Assembly: GCA_045226335.1 (NCBI GenBank)
Contig: JBGVCH010000124.1
Span: 1 to 46,270, forward strand
Direction: 5' to 3'
From: RUG11272 sp045226335
Lineage (GTDB): Bacteria > Bacillota > Clostridia > Christensenellales > Aristaeellaceae
Length of the DNA stretch: 46,270 nt
Shown here: in pieces, positions 14,344 through 21,880 of the stretch
Layout: every line of letters begins with the position of its first letter
Numbering within the stretch: the first letter of the stretch is position 1
Notes under the pieces: generated by a model
What the model saw: only the letters and a program-made list of their open reading frames with translations
What the model was told of the DNA's origin: nothing
The model's database searches: none
Position numbers and translations under genes: made by a program

Positions 14344-16119
14344 ATGAGCCATTATCGCAACTTTAAGCTGGTCTATTATTTCGTGGCCGCCGGGACCGCC
14401 AACGCCGAGAAGCGGAAGCTGGAAAAGGACATCCGCTTCTTCGGGAAGTATCTGCGGCCGGACAAGGTGTACCTGGAGCCCTACCGCTCCGGGATCATGG
14501 CCGACGAGGACCACGTGGCCCTGTGCCGGGAGCTGTTTGAGAAGCACGGGGTGGAGGTGGCCGGCGGCCTCACCACCACCATGCCCACCCCGGACGGGGA
14601 CGAGCCCAAGCAGCGCCTCTTCGACACCGTCTGCTACAACGATGAAAAGATGATCGCCCGCCTGCGGGAGGTCTGCGATTTCCTGGGCCGGCATTTCGAC
14701 GAGTTCATCATCGACGATTTCTTCTTCACCAACTGCACCTGCGAGGCCTGCCGGAAGGGCCGGGACGAATACAACCGCGCCCGCGGCATCCCGGACGGCA
14801 GCTGGCAGGCCTACCGCCTGGACCTGATGGAGCGGGTGAGCCGGGACGTCATCATCGGCCCGGCCAAAGCCGCCAATCCGGCCTGCAGGATCACCATCAA
14901 GTACCCCAACTGGGCTGAGAGCTACCAGGAGACGGGCTACAACCCCGCCCGGCAGCGGGAACTCTTCGACATGATCTACACCGGCACCGAGGCGCGGGAT
15001 ACCACCACGTCCGACCAGCATCTGCCGCGGTATCTCAGCTTCTCGCTGATGACCTACTTCGAGGCTATGTGGCCGGGGCACAACGGCGGCGGCTGGTTCG
15101 ACCCCTTCAGCCTGCACCTGACGGAGCAGTACCTGGAGCAGGCGTACCTGACGGCCTTCTCGAAGCCCCGGGAGATGATGCTGTTCTGCTTCCAGGCCCT
15201 GGCGGACCATCCGTATGTGCCGCCGCTGGGCTATCACCTGGACAAGCTGGACGCGGTGCTGGACCACTGCGGCAGCCCCGTGGGCACGGTCTGCTACCTG
15301 CCGGACAACAGCGCGGGGGAGGACAATGTGCAGGACTTCCTGGGCATGTGCGGTCTGCCGGTGGTGTGTACGCCTTACTGGCCGGAGGGAGCCGCGTCCA
15401 TCCTGCTGACCCGGGCTTCCGCCTGCGATCCCGATGTGGTGGACAAGCTGGAGACCTACGTGGCCGGTGGCGGCAGGGCCCTGGTGACCAGCGGCTTCCT
15501 GGAGGCTGCCATGGACCGGGGCATTCAGCGCATGACCTCCATCCGCTTTGACGGGCGCCGGGTCCGGGGCCGCAGATACCGCGTGGAGACCAACGGCAGG
15601 CCGTGGAATCCCGTGGCGTATCTTCGCGGCGCTGACGACATCGGCATCCCGGTGTGCGAGTTCCGGAACAACGCCACCTGGGCCCTGGTGAAGCTGGCGG
15701 ACACCGAGGAGAGCTTCGGCCTGCTGCTGCGGGACACCTACGGAAAGGGCGAGATGCTCACCCTGGCGGTGCCCGACAGCATGCCGGACCTGTACAGACT
15801 GCCGGCAGAGGCCCTGACCCGCATTCGCAGCGATTTCCCCGCCGCCGGGGTCTACCTGGAGTGCGGCGCCGGGATCAGCCTCTTCGCCTATGACAACGGC
15901 GCCTTCATCGTGTACCCCTACGCCACGGGCGAATCCCAGCCCGCCATGATCCGCCTCCACGTCCGGGGGGACGCGAAAGCCCTGGAGATGCCCGTCCGCA
16001 AGGACCGCAAAACCGGCAGGCCCCTCCGGATCCCGCCCCTGTACGCCCGCAACGGCGAGACGGTCTTTGAGGTCCGCACCCAGCCCGGGGCGTATGAGCT
16101 GTACAGGGTCGTGAGGTGA
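14344..16119 (+). CDS. Unclassified glycoside-hydrolase-like protein with a trimerisation-like domain
   Basis: A 591-residue cytoplasmic protein. The N-terminal 310 residues look like a TIM barrel: strand-ending motifs include VYLEPYRSGI, DEFIIDDFFF (119-128, with adjacent Asp124 and Asp125) and RITIKYPNW. A TNCTCEACRKG cluster follows the DD motif, as seen in several hypothetical glycosyl hydrolase families. Residues about 330-400 (DFLGMCGLPVV, DKLETYVAGGGRALVTSGFL) resemble the glutamine-amidotransferase-like trimerisation domain of beta-galactosidases. A beta-rich C-terminal part follows. I cannot place it in a numbered CAZy family. No signal peptide is present, so any substrate would be intracellular, as with the CE15 and GH113 neighbours. 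It is transcribed alone, and the structured repeats lie downstream. Confidence 0.6.
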   Translation: MSHYRNFKLVYYFVAAGTANAEKRKLEKDIRFFGKYLRPDKVYLEPYRSGIMADEDHVALCRELFEKHGVEVAGGLTTTMPTPDGDEPKQRLFDTVCYNDEKMIARLREVCDFLGRHFDEFIIDDFFFTNCTCEACRKGRDEYNRARGIPDGSWQAYRLDLMERVSRDVIIGPAKAANPACRITIKYPNWAESYQETGYNPARQRELFDMIYTGTEARDTTTSDQHLPRYLSFSLMTYFEAMWPGHNGGGWFDPFSLHLTEQYLEQAYLTAFSKPREMMLFCFQALADHPYVPPLGYHLDKLDAVLDHCGSPVGTVCYLPDNSAGEDNVQDFLGMCGLPVVCTPYWPEGAASILLTRASACDPDVVDKLETYVAGGGRALVTSGFLEAAMDRGIQRMTSIRFDGRRVRGRRYRVETNGRPWNPVAYLRGADDIGIPVCEFRNNATWALVKLADTEESFGLLLRDTYGKGEMLTLAVPDSMPDLYRLPAEALTRIRSDFPAAGVYLECGAGISLFAYDNGAFIVYPYATGESQPAMIRLHVRGDAKALEMPVRKDRKTGRPLRIPPLYARNGETVFEVRTQPGAYELYRVVR

Positions 16120-16156
16120 GGAAATTCGGAATTCGGAATTATATGAGTCTCTGTGA

Positions 16157-16249
16157 AGAATAACAATCCAAGCAAGGGGTATGCGCCCGAAGGTCCAGGG
16201 CGAACGGAAAGCCCTGGCCGCGCCCGCAGGCGCGGAACGCCTTTCGTAC
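16157..16249 (+). repeat. Structured repeat, copy A
   Basis: The element begins near AGAATAACAATCC and ends near CCTTTCG. Stem 1 is CCAGGGC (16195-16201) and GCCCTGG (16211-16217) around loop GAACGGAAA. Stem 2 is CCGCGCC (16218-16224) and GGCGCGG (16229-16235) around CGCA. AAGG and CCTT at the ends can close the structure. Positions 16180-16237 are identical to 16380-16437 in copy B. Confidence 0.85.
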
Positions 16250-16273
16250 ACTATGTATTCTGAAGCAGCAGGG

Positions 16274-16326
16274 AGCCCTCTCAGGCGCTGCGGCGCCAGC
16301 TCCCCCTGAGGGGGAGCCAAGAGGCT
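16274..16326. repeat. Second multi-hairpin repeat-like element
   Basis: AGCCCTCT and AGAGGCT at the ends pair with one bulge and enclose two perfect hairpins: GGCGC-TGCG-GCGCC (16284-16297) and GCTCCCCC-TGA-GGGGGAGC (16299-16317). The layout resembles short dispersed elements I recall from gut Firmicutes, ending in GGGGGAGCCAAG. Only one copy occurs here. It sits between repeat copies A and B and may also help end transcription from either side. Confidence 0.65.
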
Positions 16327-16356
16327 TGTGATGCAGGTTTTTACCGTTTTTCAGCC

Positions 16357-16449
16357 AAGAATCACAAGTCAAGCAAGGGTATGCGCCCGAAGGTCCAGGG
16401 CGAACGGAAAGCCCTGGCCGCGCCCGCAGGCGCGGAATCCCTTTGTTGA
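16357..16449 (+). repeat. Structured repeat, copy B
   Basis: Same element as copy A, shifted by exactly 200 bp. Stem 1 is 16395-16401 with 16411-16417 and stem 2 is 16418-16424 with 16429-16435. Here the closing stem is best: CAAGCAAGGG (16370-16379) pairs with CCCTTTGTTG (16439-16448) at 8 of 10 positions. The 5' flank AAGAATCACAAGTC also matches copy C closely. Confidence 0.88.
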
Positions 16450-16469
16450 ATCGTGCGTTCCCGATACAA

Positions 16470-16513
16470 CAAAACCCCGTGGGCGTCGGATGATCTCCTG
16501 CCCACGGGGTTTG
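16470..16513 (-). terminator. Terminator of the dgt-dnaG-rpoD operon
   Basis: CAAAACCCCGTGGGC (16470-16484) pairs with GCCCACGGGGTTTG (16500-16513) around a 15-nt loop. On the minus strand the stem is followed by a T-rich GGGGTTTTGTTG end. It lies 33 bp beyond the last minus-strand gene. Together with the repeats, it accounts for most of the gene-free stretch 16120-16545. Confidence 0.8.
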
Positions 16514-16545
16514 TCAATGTTTTCTCTGCCCGGAACGGAACACCT

Positions 16546-17250
16546 TTACTTGATGAGGATCCTTCCGCAGGTCTCGCACTCCACGATCTCGCCGCCGGCG
16601 TCGATCTTCCTGAGGGCAGCGCTGGGCTGGCTGGTATTGCAGCCGCTGCACTGCCCGTTCACCAGCCGGGCCATGGGCGGGGAAATCTGCTTCTTGACGG
16701 AGTTGTACACGGCCATGAGGTTCTCGGGGATGCCGTCGGCCTTGGCCTCCGCGGCTTTGCGCAGGACGGCGTACTCCTTCTTCTTCTCCTCGCTCTCGGC
16801 CCCGTAGGTCTCCTTCATCTGCTCGAATTCCCGACGGGCCTTGGCGGTGGCGTTGCGGATGCCGGTGGAGCGGGTGGTGTAGTCCGCGGCGTCCTTCTGG
16901 ATGTGGCGCATTTCCTGCTCATAATTCAGCAGGGTGCGGCGGCACTTGTCCGCTTCGGCGATCATGGCCCGGGCCTCGTCCGCGTCCCTGGGGGGCTCTT
17001 TCTCATAACGCTCCATCAGGCTGTTCAGCTGTTCCTCGGCCCGGGTCACGGCGTCCTGCAGCGCGTCCTTGCGGTCCGTGTGCACGGCCACCTGCTCCTC
17101 GATCTGCCGGTAGACTTTCTGCTGGTCCAGGATGTAATCCCGGGTCTTCTCCAGCTTGATCCGGATGGGAGAATTGCGGAGCTCGTTGTTCACCCGGTCC
17201 GCCTTCATGTCAGCTTGCATGTAGTTCCAGAGCATTTCCAATGTGTCCAT
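16546..17250 (-). CDS. Coiled-coil protein with C4-type zinc ribbon (CT398-like)
   Basis: A 234-residue protein. ATG 17250 is used because AAGGAGGT lies 7 nt upstream; TTG 17253 is in frame but too close. Residues 1 to about 180 are charged, helical and heptad-like, predicting a long antiparallel coiled coil. The C-terminus carries two Cys pairs, GQCSGCN and VECETCGR, forming a zinc ribbon, and ends in RILIK. Proteins of this type (zf-RING_7 class) are regular neighbours of Nif3 in Bacillota and Actinobacteria, but their task is not settled; nucleic-acid binding is a common guess. It is the last gene of the dgt operon, 18 bp after nif3, and is followed by a strong terminator. Confidence 0.88.
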   Translation of the reverse strand: MDTLEMLWNYMQADMKADRVNNELRNSPIRIKLEKTRDYILDQQKVYRQIEEQVAVHTDRKDALQDAVTRAEEQLNSLMERYEKEPPRDADEARAMIAEADKCRRTLLNYEQEMRHIQKDAADYTTRSTGIRNATAKARREFEQMKETYGAESEEKKKEYAVLRKAAEAKADGIPENLMAVYNSVKKQISPPMARLVNGQCSGCNTSQPSAALRKIDAGGEIVECETCGRILIK

Positions 17251-17268
17251 CAAGGTACCTCCTTGCGG

Positions 17269-18042
17269 TCAGGGCCCGGGCGGAGCGTAGCCGCCGCAGG
17301 CCGACCTTGTGATGCGCAAGCCCCATTGTAGCGCATCCGCGGTCTTTTGTAAAGTGTCCGCCAGCGCGAAGATCCCGGGCTCCTCCGTGGCGAAATGCCC
17401 GGCCTCCAGGCCCGGGATGCCGGCGTCCGCCATGGCCAGGGCGTGGTGGTGCTTCATTTCGCCGGTGAGGAAGGCGTCGGCGCCCAGGGCCGCGCAGTCG
17501 GTCCAGCTGTCGCTGCCGGCGCCGGTGGAGATCCCCAGCCGCCGCAGCGGTTTCTCCGGCGCAAATTGCCCGAAGACCCGCACCGGGGTGTGCAGTGCGT
17601 TTTCCGTCAGGGCGACGAGGCCGCCCAGGGTGGTGCCCTCCGGCAGGTCGCCCACCCGCCACCAGCTCTCGCCGGTGACGTTCCGGAGCCCCAGCAGCGC
17701 CGCCAGGGTCTCGTTGGTGCCGCCGGGAGCCGCGTCCAGGTTGGTGTGGGCCGCGATGAGGGCGATCCGGCTGCGGATCATCCGGGCGATCAGGCGCGTC
17801 TCATAGTCGGTCTCCACCAGCCGCTGCACCGGGCTGAACATCAGGGGGTGGTGCGTCACGATCAGGCCGGCGCCGGCCGCCTCCGCCTCGTCCAGCACGC
17901 GCTCCGTCACGTCCAGGGCAAAGTGGACGCCGGTGACCTCCGCGTCGGGATGCCCCAGGAGCAGGCCGCTGTTGTCAAACTCCGCCTGGGTGTCGAAGGG
18001 CGCGATCCGGTTGATTTCCTCGAAGATTTCACGAACGGTCAT
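17269..18042 (-). CDS. Nif3-like dinuclear metal-centre protein (YqfO family)
   Basis: A 257-residue protein of the Nif3 family, which forms hexameric toroids with two metal ions per subunit. Metal-binding residues are visible in IVTHHPLMF, AAHTNLDAAPGGTN and near the C-terminus in EAGHFATEEPGI. The middle GEMKHHHALAMADAG segment is also typical. Annotated as GTP cyclohydrolase I type 2 in some genomes, the family's true reaction is unsettled. It lacks the extra PII-like insert found in the longer Bacillus YqfO. It overlaps trmK by 14 bp, matching the conserved dnaG-rpoD-trmK-nif3 order. Confidence 0.93.
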   Translation of the reverse strand: MTVREIFEEINRIAPFDTQAEFDNSGLLLGHPDAEVTGVHFALDVTERVLDEAEAAGAGLIVTHHPLMFSPVQRLVETDYETRLIARMIRSRIALIAAHTNLDAAPGGTNETLAALLGLRNVTGESWWRVGDLPEGTTLGGLVALTENALHTPVRVFGQFAPEKPLRRLGISTGAGSDSWTDCAALGADAFLTGEMKHHHALAMADAGIPGLEAGHFATEEPGIFALADTLQKTADALQWGLRITRSACGGYAPPGP

Positions 18043-18718
18043 GGGATGCTTCCTCCGTCATGGTGAGATAGTGATCCCGCATGGCCAGGGTCAGGGCGAT
18101 GGCGGCCTTGTCCGGGTTGGAGGCTTTCATCAGCCCGTCCAGCCGGCGCTCCAGGGTGTCCACCCGGCTGCGGACATAGGGCAGCAGCATGGGGGAGGCG
18201 GAGTCGAACAGCTCCCGGCCGCACAGCAGCTCCATGGGGCTCAGGCGCATCTCCCCGGGAACGGCGCGCCAGACGATGTAGGCGTGGCCGTTGCACATGC
18301 AGGGCTCCTCCCGCTGGATGCGGTACCCGATCTCCTGCAGGCAGGCCCGGACCTCCGCCCGCTCGGTGTGGGCGCACAGCACCAGGGCGGCCCCGTGGAG
18401 GAAGGCCTGTCCCCGCCGCAGGATGCCCGCCATGGTGCGGCCTCCCACGCCGGTGACGCTGACGCAGCCGCAGGGTGCGTCCAGCCCCTCCAGGCCGTCG
18501 GCGCACACCAGGGCCGCCCGATCCTCCAGCCCCCTGCGGCGCACCTCCGCCGCCGCGTGGGCCAGGGCTTTTTCACTGATGTCCGTCAGGATCATCCGCT
18601 CACAAACGCCCTGCTCCAGCAGGGCACAGGGGAGCAGGCCGTGGTCTGTTCCGATGTCCGCCCCCAGGGAGCAGGGCATGTACAGGGAAGCCGCGACAGA
18701 CAGTCTCGCGTCCAGCAT
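18029..18718 (-). CDS. trmK: tRNA (adenine(22)-N1)-methyltransferase TrmK
   Basis: A 229-residue SAM-dependent methyltransferase. The SAM-binding motif is ADIGTDHGLLPCALL near residues 19-33, and ILTDISEKALAHA supplies the acidic residue that holds the ribose. VTGVGGRTMAGIL corresponds to the catalytic-loop segment of the TrmK family. The enzyme methylates N1 of A22 in the D-loop of bacterial tRNAs such as tRNA-Ser. A helical C-terminal domain (SRVDTLERRLDGLMKAS) is present. The gene starts 1 bp after the rpoD stop and overlaps nif3 at its end, so it is translated within the same message, as yqfN is in Bacillus. Confidence 0.93.
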   Translation of the reverse strand: MLDARLSVAASLYMPCSLGADIGTDHGLLPCALLEQGVCERMILTDISEKALAHAAAEVRRRGLEDRAALVCADGLEGLDAPCGCVSVTGVGGRTMAGILRRGQAFLHGAALVLCAHTERAEVRACLQEIGYRIQREEPCMCNGHAYIVWRAVPGEMRLSPMELLCGRELFDSASPMLLPYVRSRVDTLERRLDGLMKASNPDKAAIALTLAMRDHYLTMTEEASHDRS

Positions 18719-18719
18719 A

Positions 18720-20045
18720 TCAGCTGTGAAGGGCGCGGATGGCGCGGTTGGACCGGAGCTTCCGCAGGGCTTTGGCCTCGATCTGACGGATGCGCTCCCG
18801 GGTGACGTGGAACTTCTCGCCCACCTCCTCCAGGGTGTAGGAGCGGCCGCCGTCCAGGCCGTAGCGCAGGATCAGCACTTTCTTTTCGCGCTCTGTCAGG
18901 GTGTCCAGCACTTCCATCAGCTGTTCGCGCTGCAGGGTGTAGAAGGCGGCGTCCGCCGGGGCGGGAGCGGTCTCGTCGGGAATGAAGTCGCCCAGGTGGC
19001 TGTCCTCCTCCTCGCCGATGGGGGTCTCCAGGCTCACGGGGTCCTGGGCGATCTTGATGATCTCCTGCACCCGCTGCTCCGTGAGATGCATGGCCGCGGC
19101 CAGCTCGGCGGTGGTGGGCTCCCGGCCGTACTCCTGCATCAGCTGGCGGCTGGTGCGGATCAGGCGGTTGATGGTCTCCACCATGTGCACCGGGATCCGG
19201 ATGGTCCTGGCCTGGTCCGCCAGGGCCCGGGTGATGGACTGCCGGATCCACCAGGTTGCGTAGGTGGAGAACTTGAAGCCCTTGGAGTAGTCAAACTTGT
19301 CGGCGGCCTTGATCAGGCCCATGTTGCCCTCCTGGATCAGGTCCAGGTAGAGCATGCCGCGGTTGTTGTAATGGCCGGCGATGGACACCACCAGGCGCAG
19401 GTTGGCCTTGATGAGCTGCTCCTTCGCCAGGATGCCGTCGGCCACCAGGGCGGGCATTTCCTTCAGCTCGCTCTGGGCGGCCTTGCCGTCCTCCACCACG
19501 GCCCGGAGCTGCTGCTTTTCCTCGTCGGAGAGCTGCGCGGCGGCGGCCTCATCCAGCAGGGTCTCCCGGGCGGCCCGGGCCCTGGCGATGCGCTCCGCGT
19601 GCTCGCTGCTCTGGCCGTCCTTGTACTTCCGCAGGGCTTCCTGGGCGTTGGTTCCCAGCTCGATGCGCTTGGCCAGGGCCACTTCCTCCTCGGCGGTGAG
19701 CAGGGGGATCTTGCCGATCTCCTTGAGGTACATGCGGATGGGGTCCGACATATTGACCTCTTCGCCGCCGGTGGAGACCTTGACCTCCGGGATGGCGGAG
19801 AGCTTCTCGGCGGCCTCCTCGGCGGCGGTCTCCTCGCCGCTCCCGGTCAGCACGGGATCGGTGTCGGCCACCACACGAACGCCCATGGCCTCCAGGCGGT
19901 CCAGGACGTTCTCCAGCTGCTCGGGGTCCATCTCGAGGTCCATCAGATGATTCATGACCTCGCCGTAGGATACAGCGCCCTTTTCCTTGCTGGCTTCGCT
20001 GAGCTCGTTCAGCCGCTGCTCGATGGATTCGGGTGTATAAGACAA
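18720..20045 (-). CDS. rpoD: Housekeeping RNA polymerase sigma factor RpoD (sigma A)
   Basis: A 441-residue primary sigma factor. Residues 1 to about 80 form region 1.1. DPIRMYLKEIGKIPLL marks region 1.2. Region 2 runs through NLRLVVSIAGHYNNRGMLYLDLIQEGN to YATWWIRQSITRALADQ and binds core enzyme and the -10. Region 3 includes RIPVHMVETINRL. Region 4 (ILRYGLDGGRSYTLEEVGEKFHVTRERIRQIEAKALRKLR) reads the -35. The start is TTG 20045, 8 nt after AAAGGAG; no ATG lies near it, and starting at a later Met would cut region 1.1. It follows dnaG by 21 bp. The promoters called in this window, mostly TTGxxx with extended TATAAT-like -10s, should be its targets. Confidence 0.97.
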   Translation of the reverse strand: MSYTPESIEQRLNELSEASKEKGAVSYGEVMNHLMDLEMDPEQLENVLDRLEAMGVRVVADTDPVLTGSGEETAAEEAAEKLSAIPEVKVSTGGEEVNMSDPIRMYLKEIGKIPLLTAEEEVALAKRIELGTNAQEALRKYKDGQSSEHAERIARARAARETLLDEAAAAQLSDEEKQQLRAVVEDGKAAQSELKEMPALVADGILAKEQLIKANLRLVVSIAGHYNNRGMLYLDLIQEGNMGLIKAADKFDYSKGFKFSTYATWWIRQSITRALADQARTIRIPVHMVETINRLIRTSRQLMQEYGREPTTAELAAAMHLTEQRVQEIIKIAQDPVSLETPIGEEEDSHLGDFIPDETAPAPADAAFYTLQREQLMEVLDTLTEREKKVLILRYGLDGGRSYTLEEVGEKFHVTRERIRQIEAKALRKLRSNRAIRALHS

Positions 20046-20066
20046 GGATATCGCTCCTTTCGGGGT

Positions 20067-21827
20067 TCAGGTGCGGGTCTGGGCCGACAATGCCAGGATC
20101 CGGGCCAGGCACTGCCTGCGCGCTTCCGGATCGGTGAGCTCCGCGACCTGCTGGCGGAGACGGCTGATTTCTTCGTTGATGCGGTCATTCCGCAGGGTTT
20201 GCAGGCACTCCTGCGCCATGCGGATCAGTTCGTTGGTGTCCTCGGCGTTGGGCCGCTGCATCAGCCGGGCCACCCGGGCGCGCTCCGGACCGTCCGGGGC
20301 TTCCTCGATGAGCGCGGCCGGGGATTCGCCCTGCAGGAGAGCCTTGTATAGACTTTTCAACACGGGGTCGTCAAAATCCTCTTGCGTGACGATATCTTTC
20401 GGAATCTGTCCGGTGGCGAGGATGGAGATCAGGGATTCCTGGGCCCGGAGCGCGCCGTCGGTGGCGGCTTCCCCGGGCACGGGCCGGCGGGGCTGCCGGG
20501 GATTGGCGGCCGGCGCGGTGCGGCCGATCTGCTCCAGCAGCACCTCCCGGGAAAAGCCGGTCTTCACGGTGAGCCGCTGCAGATGCACCTCCAGGTCGAC
20601 GGGATCCATCTGCTTCATCAGCGGCGCGCAGGCTTTGGCGTATTCCAGGCGGCCCTCCTGGGTGCTGAGGTCGTACTCCTCCTCCATCCGGGCCATGCGG
20701 TAGGTCTCCGGGGAGACGGCGGGCAGTTTCGCGAAGCCCTCGGGCCCGTCCCGGCGGATGAACTCGTCGGGGTCCAGGCCGTCGGGGAAGTCCAGCACCC
20801 GAGCGGGGATGCCCTCCGCCGCCAGGATGTCCAGGCCCCGGAGAATGGCGTGCTGGCCGGCGGAGTCCCCGTCATAGGCCAGGTAGACCTTCGGGGCGTA
20901 ACGCTTCAGCAGCCGCGCCTGCTCGTTGGTCAGGGCGGTGCCCAGGGTGGCCACCACGCCCCGGACGCCGAACTGCTGCAGGGCCACCACGTCCATGTAG
21001 CCCTCCACCAGGATCACCCGGTCCAGCCCCCGCTCCTTCCGCAGCAGGTTGGCGCCGTAGACCCCCAGCCGCTTGTTGAAGACAGGGGTGTCGGTGGTGT
21101 TCAGATACTTGGGCGGCTTGCCGTCCAGGCTCCGGCCGCCGAAGGCCAGCACGCTGTCGTGCTGATCGATGACCGGGAACATGGCCCGGTTCCGGAAAAA
21201 GTCCCGCAGGGCCCGGGGACGGGCGGGGTGATCCTCCGTGGCGGGCTCGGCCTCGTAGACCCGGGTGAGCCCCGCCAGGCGCAGCTCCTCCTCCGTGTAG
21301 CCCATGCTCCGCAGATGGCTTGTCAGGGCGTCTTTGCGATCCGGCGCGGCCCCCAGGCCGAAGCGCCGGATCACGCCGTCCGACAGCCCGCGGGTCTTGA
21401 AATACTCCAGCATGGGCTTTCCCTCTTCCGTGAAGAGGGTTTCGTGGTAGAAGCGGGCGGCCTCCCGGTTGGCGGCCAGCAGGCGTTCCCGCTGATCGCG
21501 CTTGCGCTGGTAGTCCGGGTCCTCCTGCATCTCGGGGACCGTCATGTGCAGCCGGTCCGCCAGCAGGGTGACGGCCTCCGGGTAGGTCAGGTGCTCCATC
21601 TCCATGACGAAGTTGATGACGCTGCCCCCCGCCTTGCAGCCGAAGCAGTAATACATCTGCTTCTCGGGGCTGACGGAGAAGGAGGCGGTCTTTTCACCGT
21701 GGAACGGGCAGAGGCCCCAGTAGTCCCGGCCGTTCTTCTTCAGCGGCACATAGGCGGACACGACCTGCACGATGTCGGCCCGGCTGCGCAGCTCGTCCAG
21801 CCAGGCCGGTGGGAAACGCCCTGCCAT
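20067..21827 (-). CDS. dnaG: DNA primase
   Basis: A 586-residue primase, start ATG 21827 after AAGGAG; the frame stays open further upstream but without homology. The N-terminal zinc-binding domain has CPFH and CFGC near residues 40-65. The RNA polymerase core includes the conserved RNRAMFPVIDQHDSVLAFGGR segment. The Toprim part includes VEGYMDVVALQQFG and AYDGDSAGQHA, whose acidic residues hold catalytic metals. The C-terminal part (from about 430) is the helicase-interacting domain, followed by a helical tail. The enzyme makes RNA primers at the replication fork. It stands in the order dgt-dnaG-rpoD, the macromolecular synthesis cluster known in Bacillota. Confidence 0.97.
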   Translation of the reverse strand: MAGRFPPAWLDELRSRADIVQVVSAYVPLKKNGRDYWGLCPFHGEKTASFSVSPEKQMYYCFGCKAGGSVINFVMEMEHLTYPEAVTLLADRLHMTVPEMQEDPDYQRKRDQRERLLAANREAARFYHETLFTEEGKPMLEYFKTRGLSDGVIRRFGLGAAPDRKDALTSHLRSMGYTEEELRLAGLTRVYEAEPATEDHPARPRALRDFFRNRAMFPVIDQHDSVLAFGGRSLDGKPPKYLNTTDTPVFNKRLGVYGANLLRKERGLDRVILVEGYMDVVALQQFGVRGVVATLGTALTNEQARLLKRYAPKVYLAYDGDSAGQHAILRGLDILAAEGIPARVLDFPDGLDPDEFIRRDGPEGFAKLPAVSPETYRMARMEEEYDLSTQEGRLEYAKACAPLMKQMDPVDLEVHLQRLTVKTGFSREVLLEQIGRTAPAANPRQPRRPVPGEAATDGALRAQESLISILATGQIPKDIVTQEDFDDPVLKSLYKALLQGESPAALIEEAPDGPERARVARLMQRPNAEDTNELIRMAQECLQTLRNDRINEEISRLRQQVAELTDPEARRQCLARILALSAQTRT

Positions 21828-21880
21828 GGGATCTCTCCTTCTCCTGCGGTTTTCGTCTCGGTGGGCTGCGGGTCGGGTGC

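Noticed and set aside
14206..16320. Long minus-strand open frame opposite the glycosidase-like gene
   Set aside because: Same GC-driven antisense artefact. The plus-strand frame has a promoter, ribosome binding site and recognisable motifs.
16157..16449. Repeat copies A and B as a CRISPR array
   Set aside because: Only two units occur, the shared core is 58 bp with long internal stems, and the spacing DNA contains another element. No cas genes are present.
16328..16807. Open frame reading through repeat copy B (and a similar one through copy C at 39315)
   Set aside because: Both show the peptide GKPWPRP because they read the same repeat. The similarity comes from the repeat DNA structure, and no ribosome binding site or conserved end is present.
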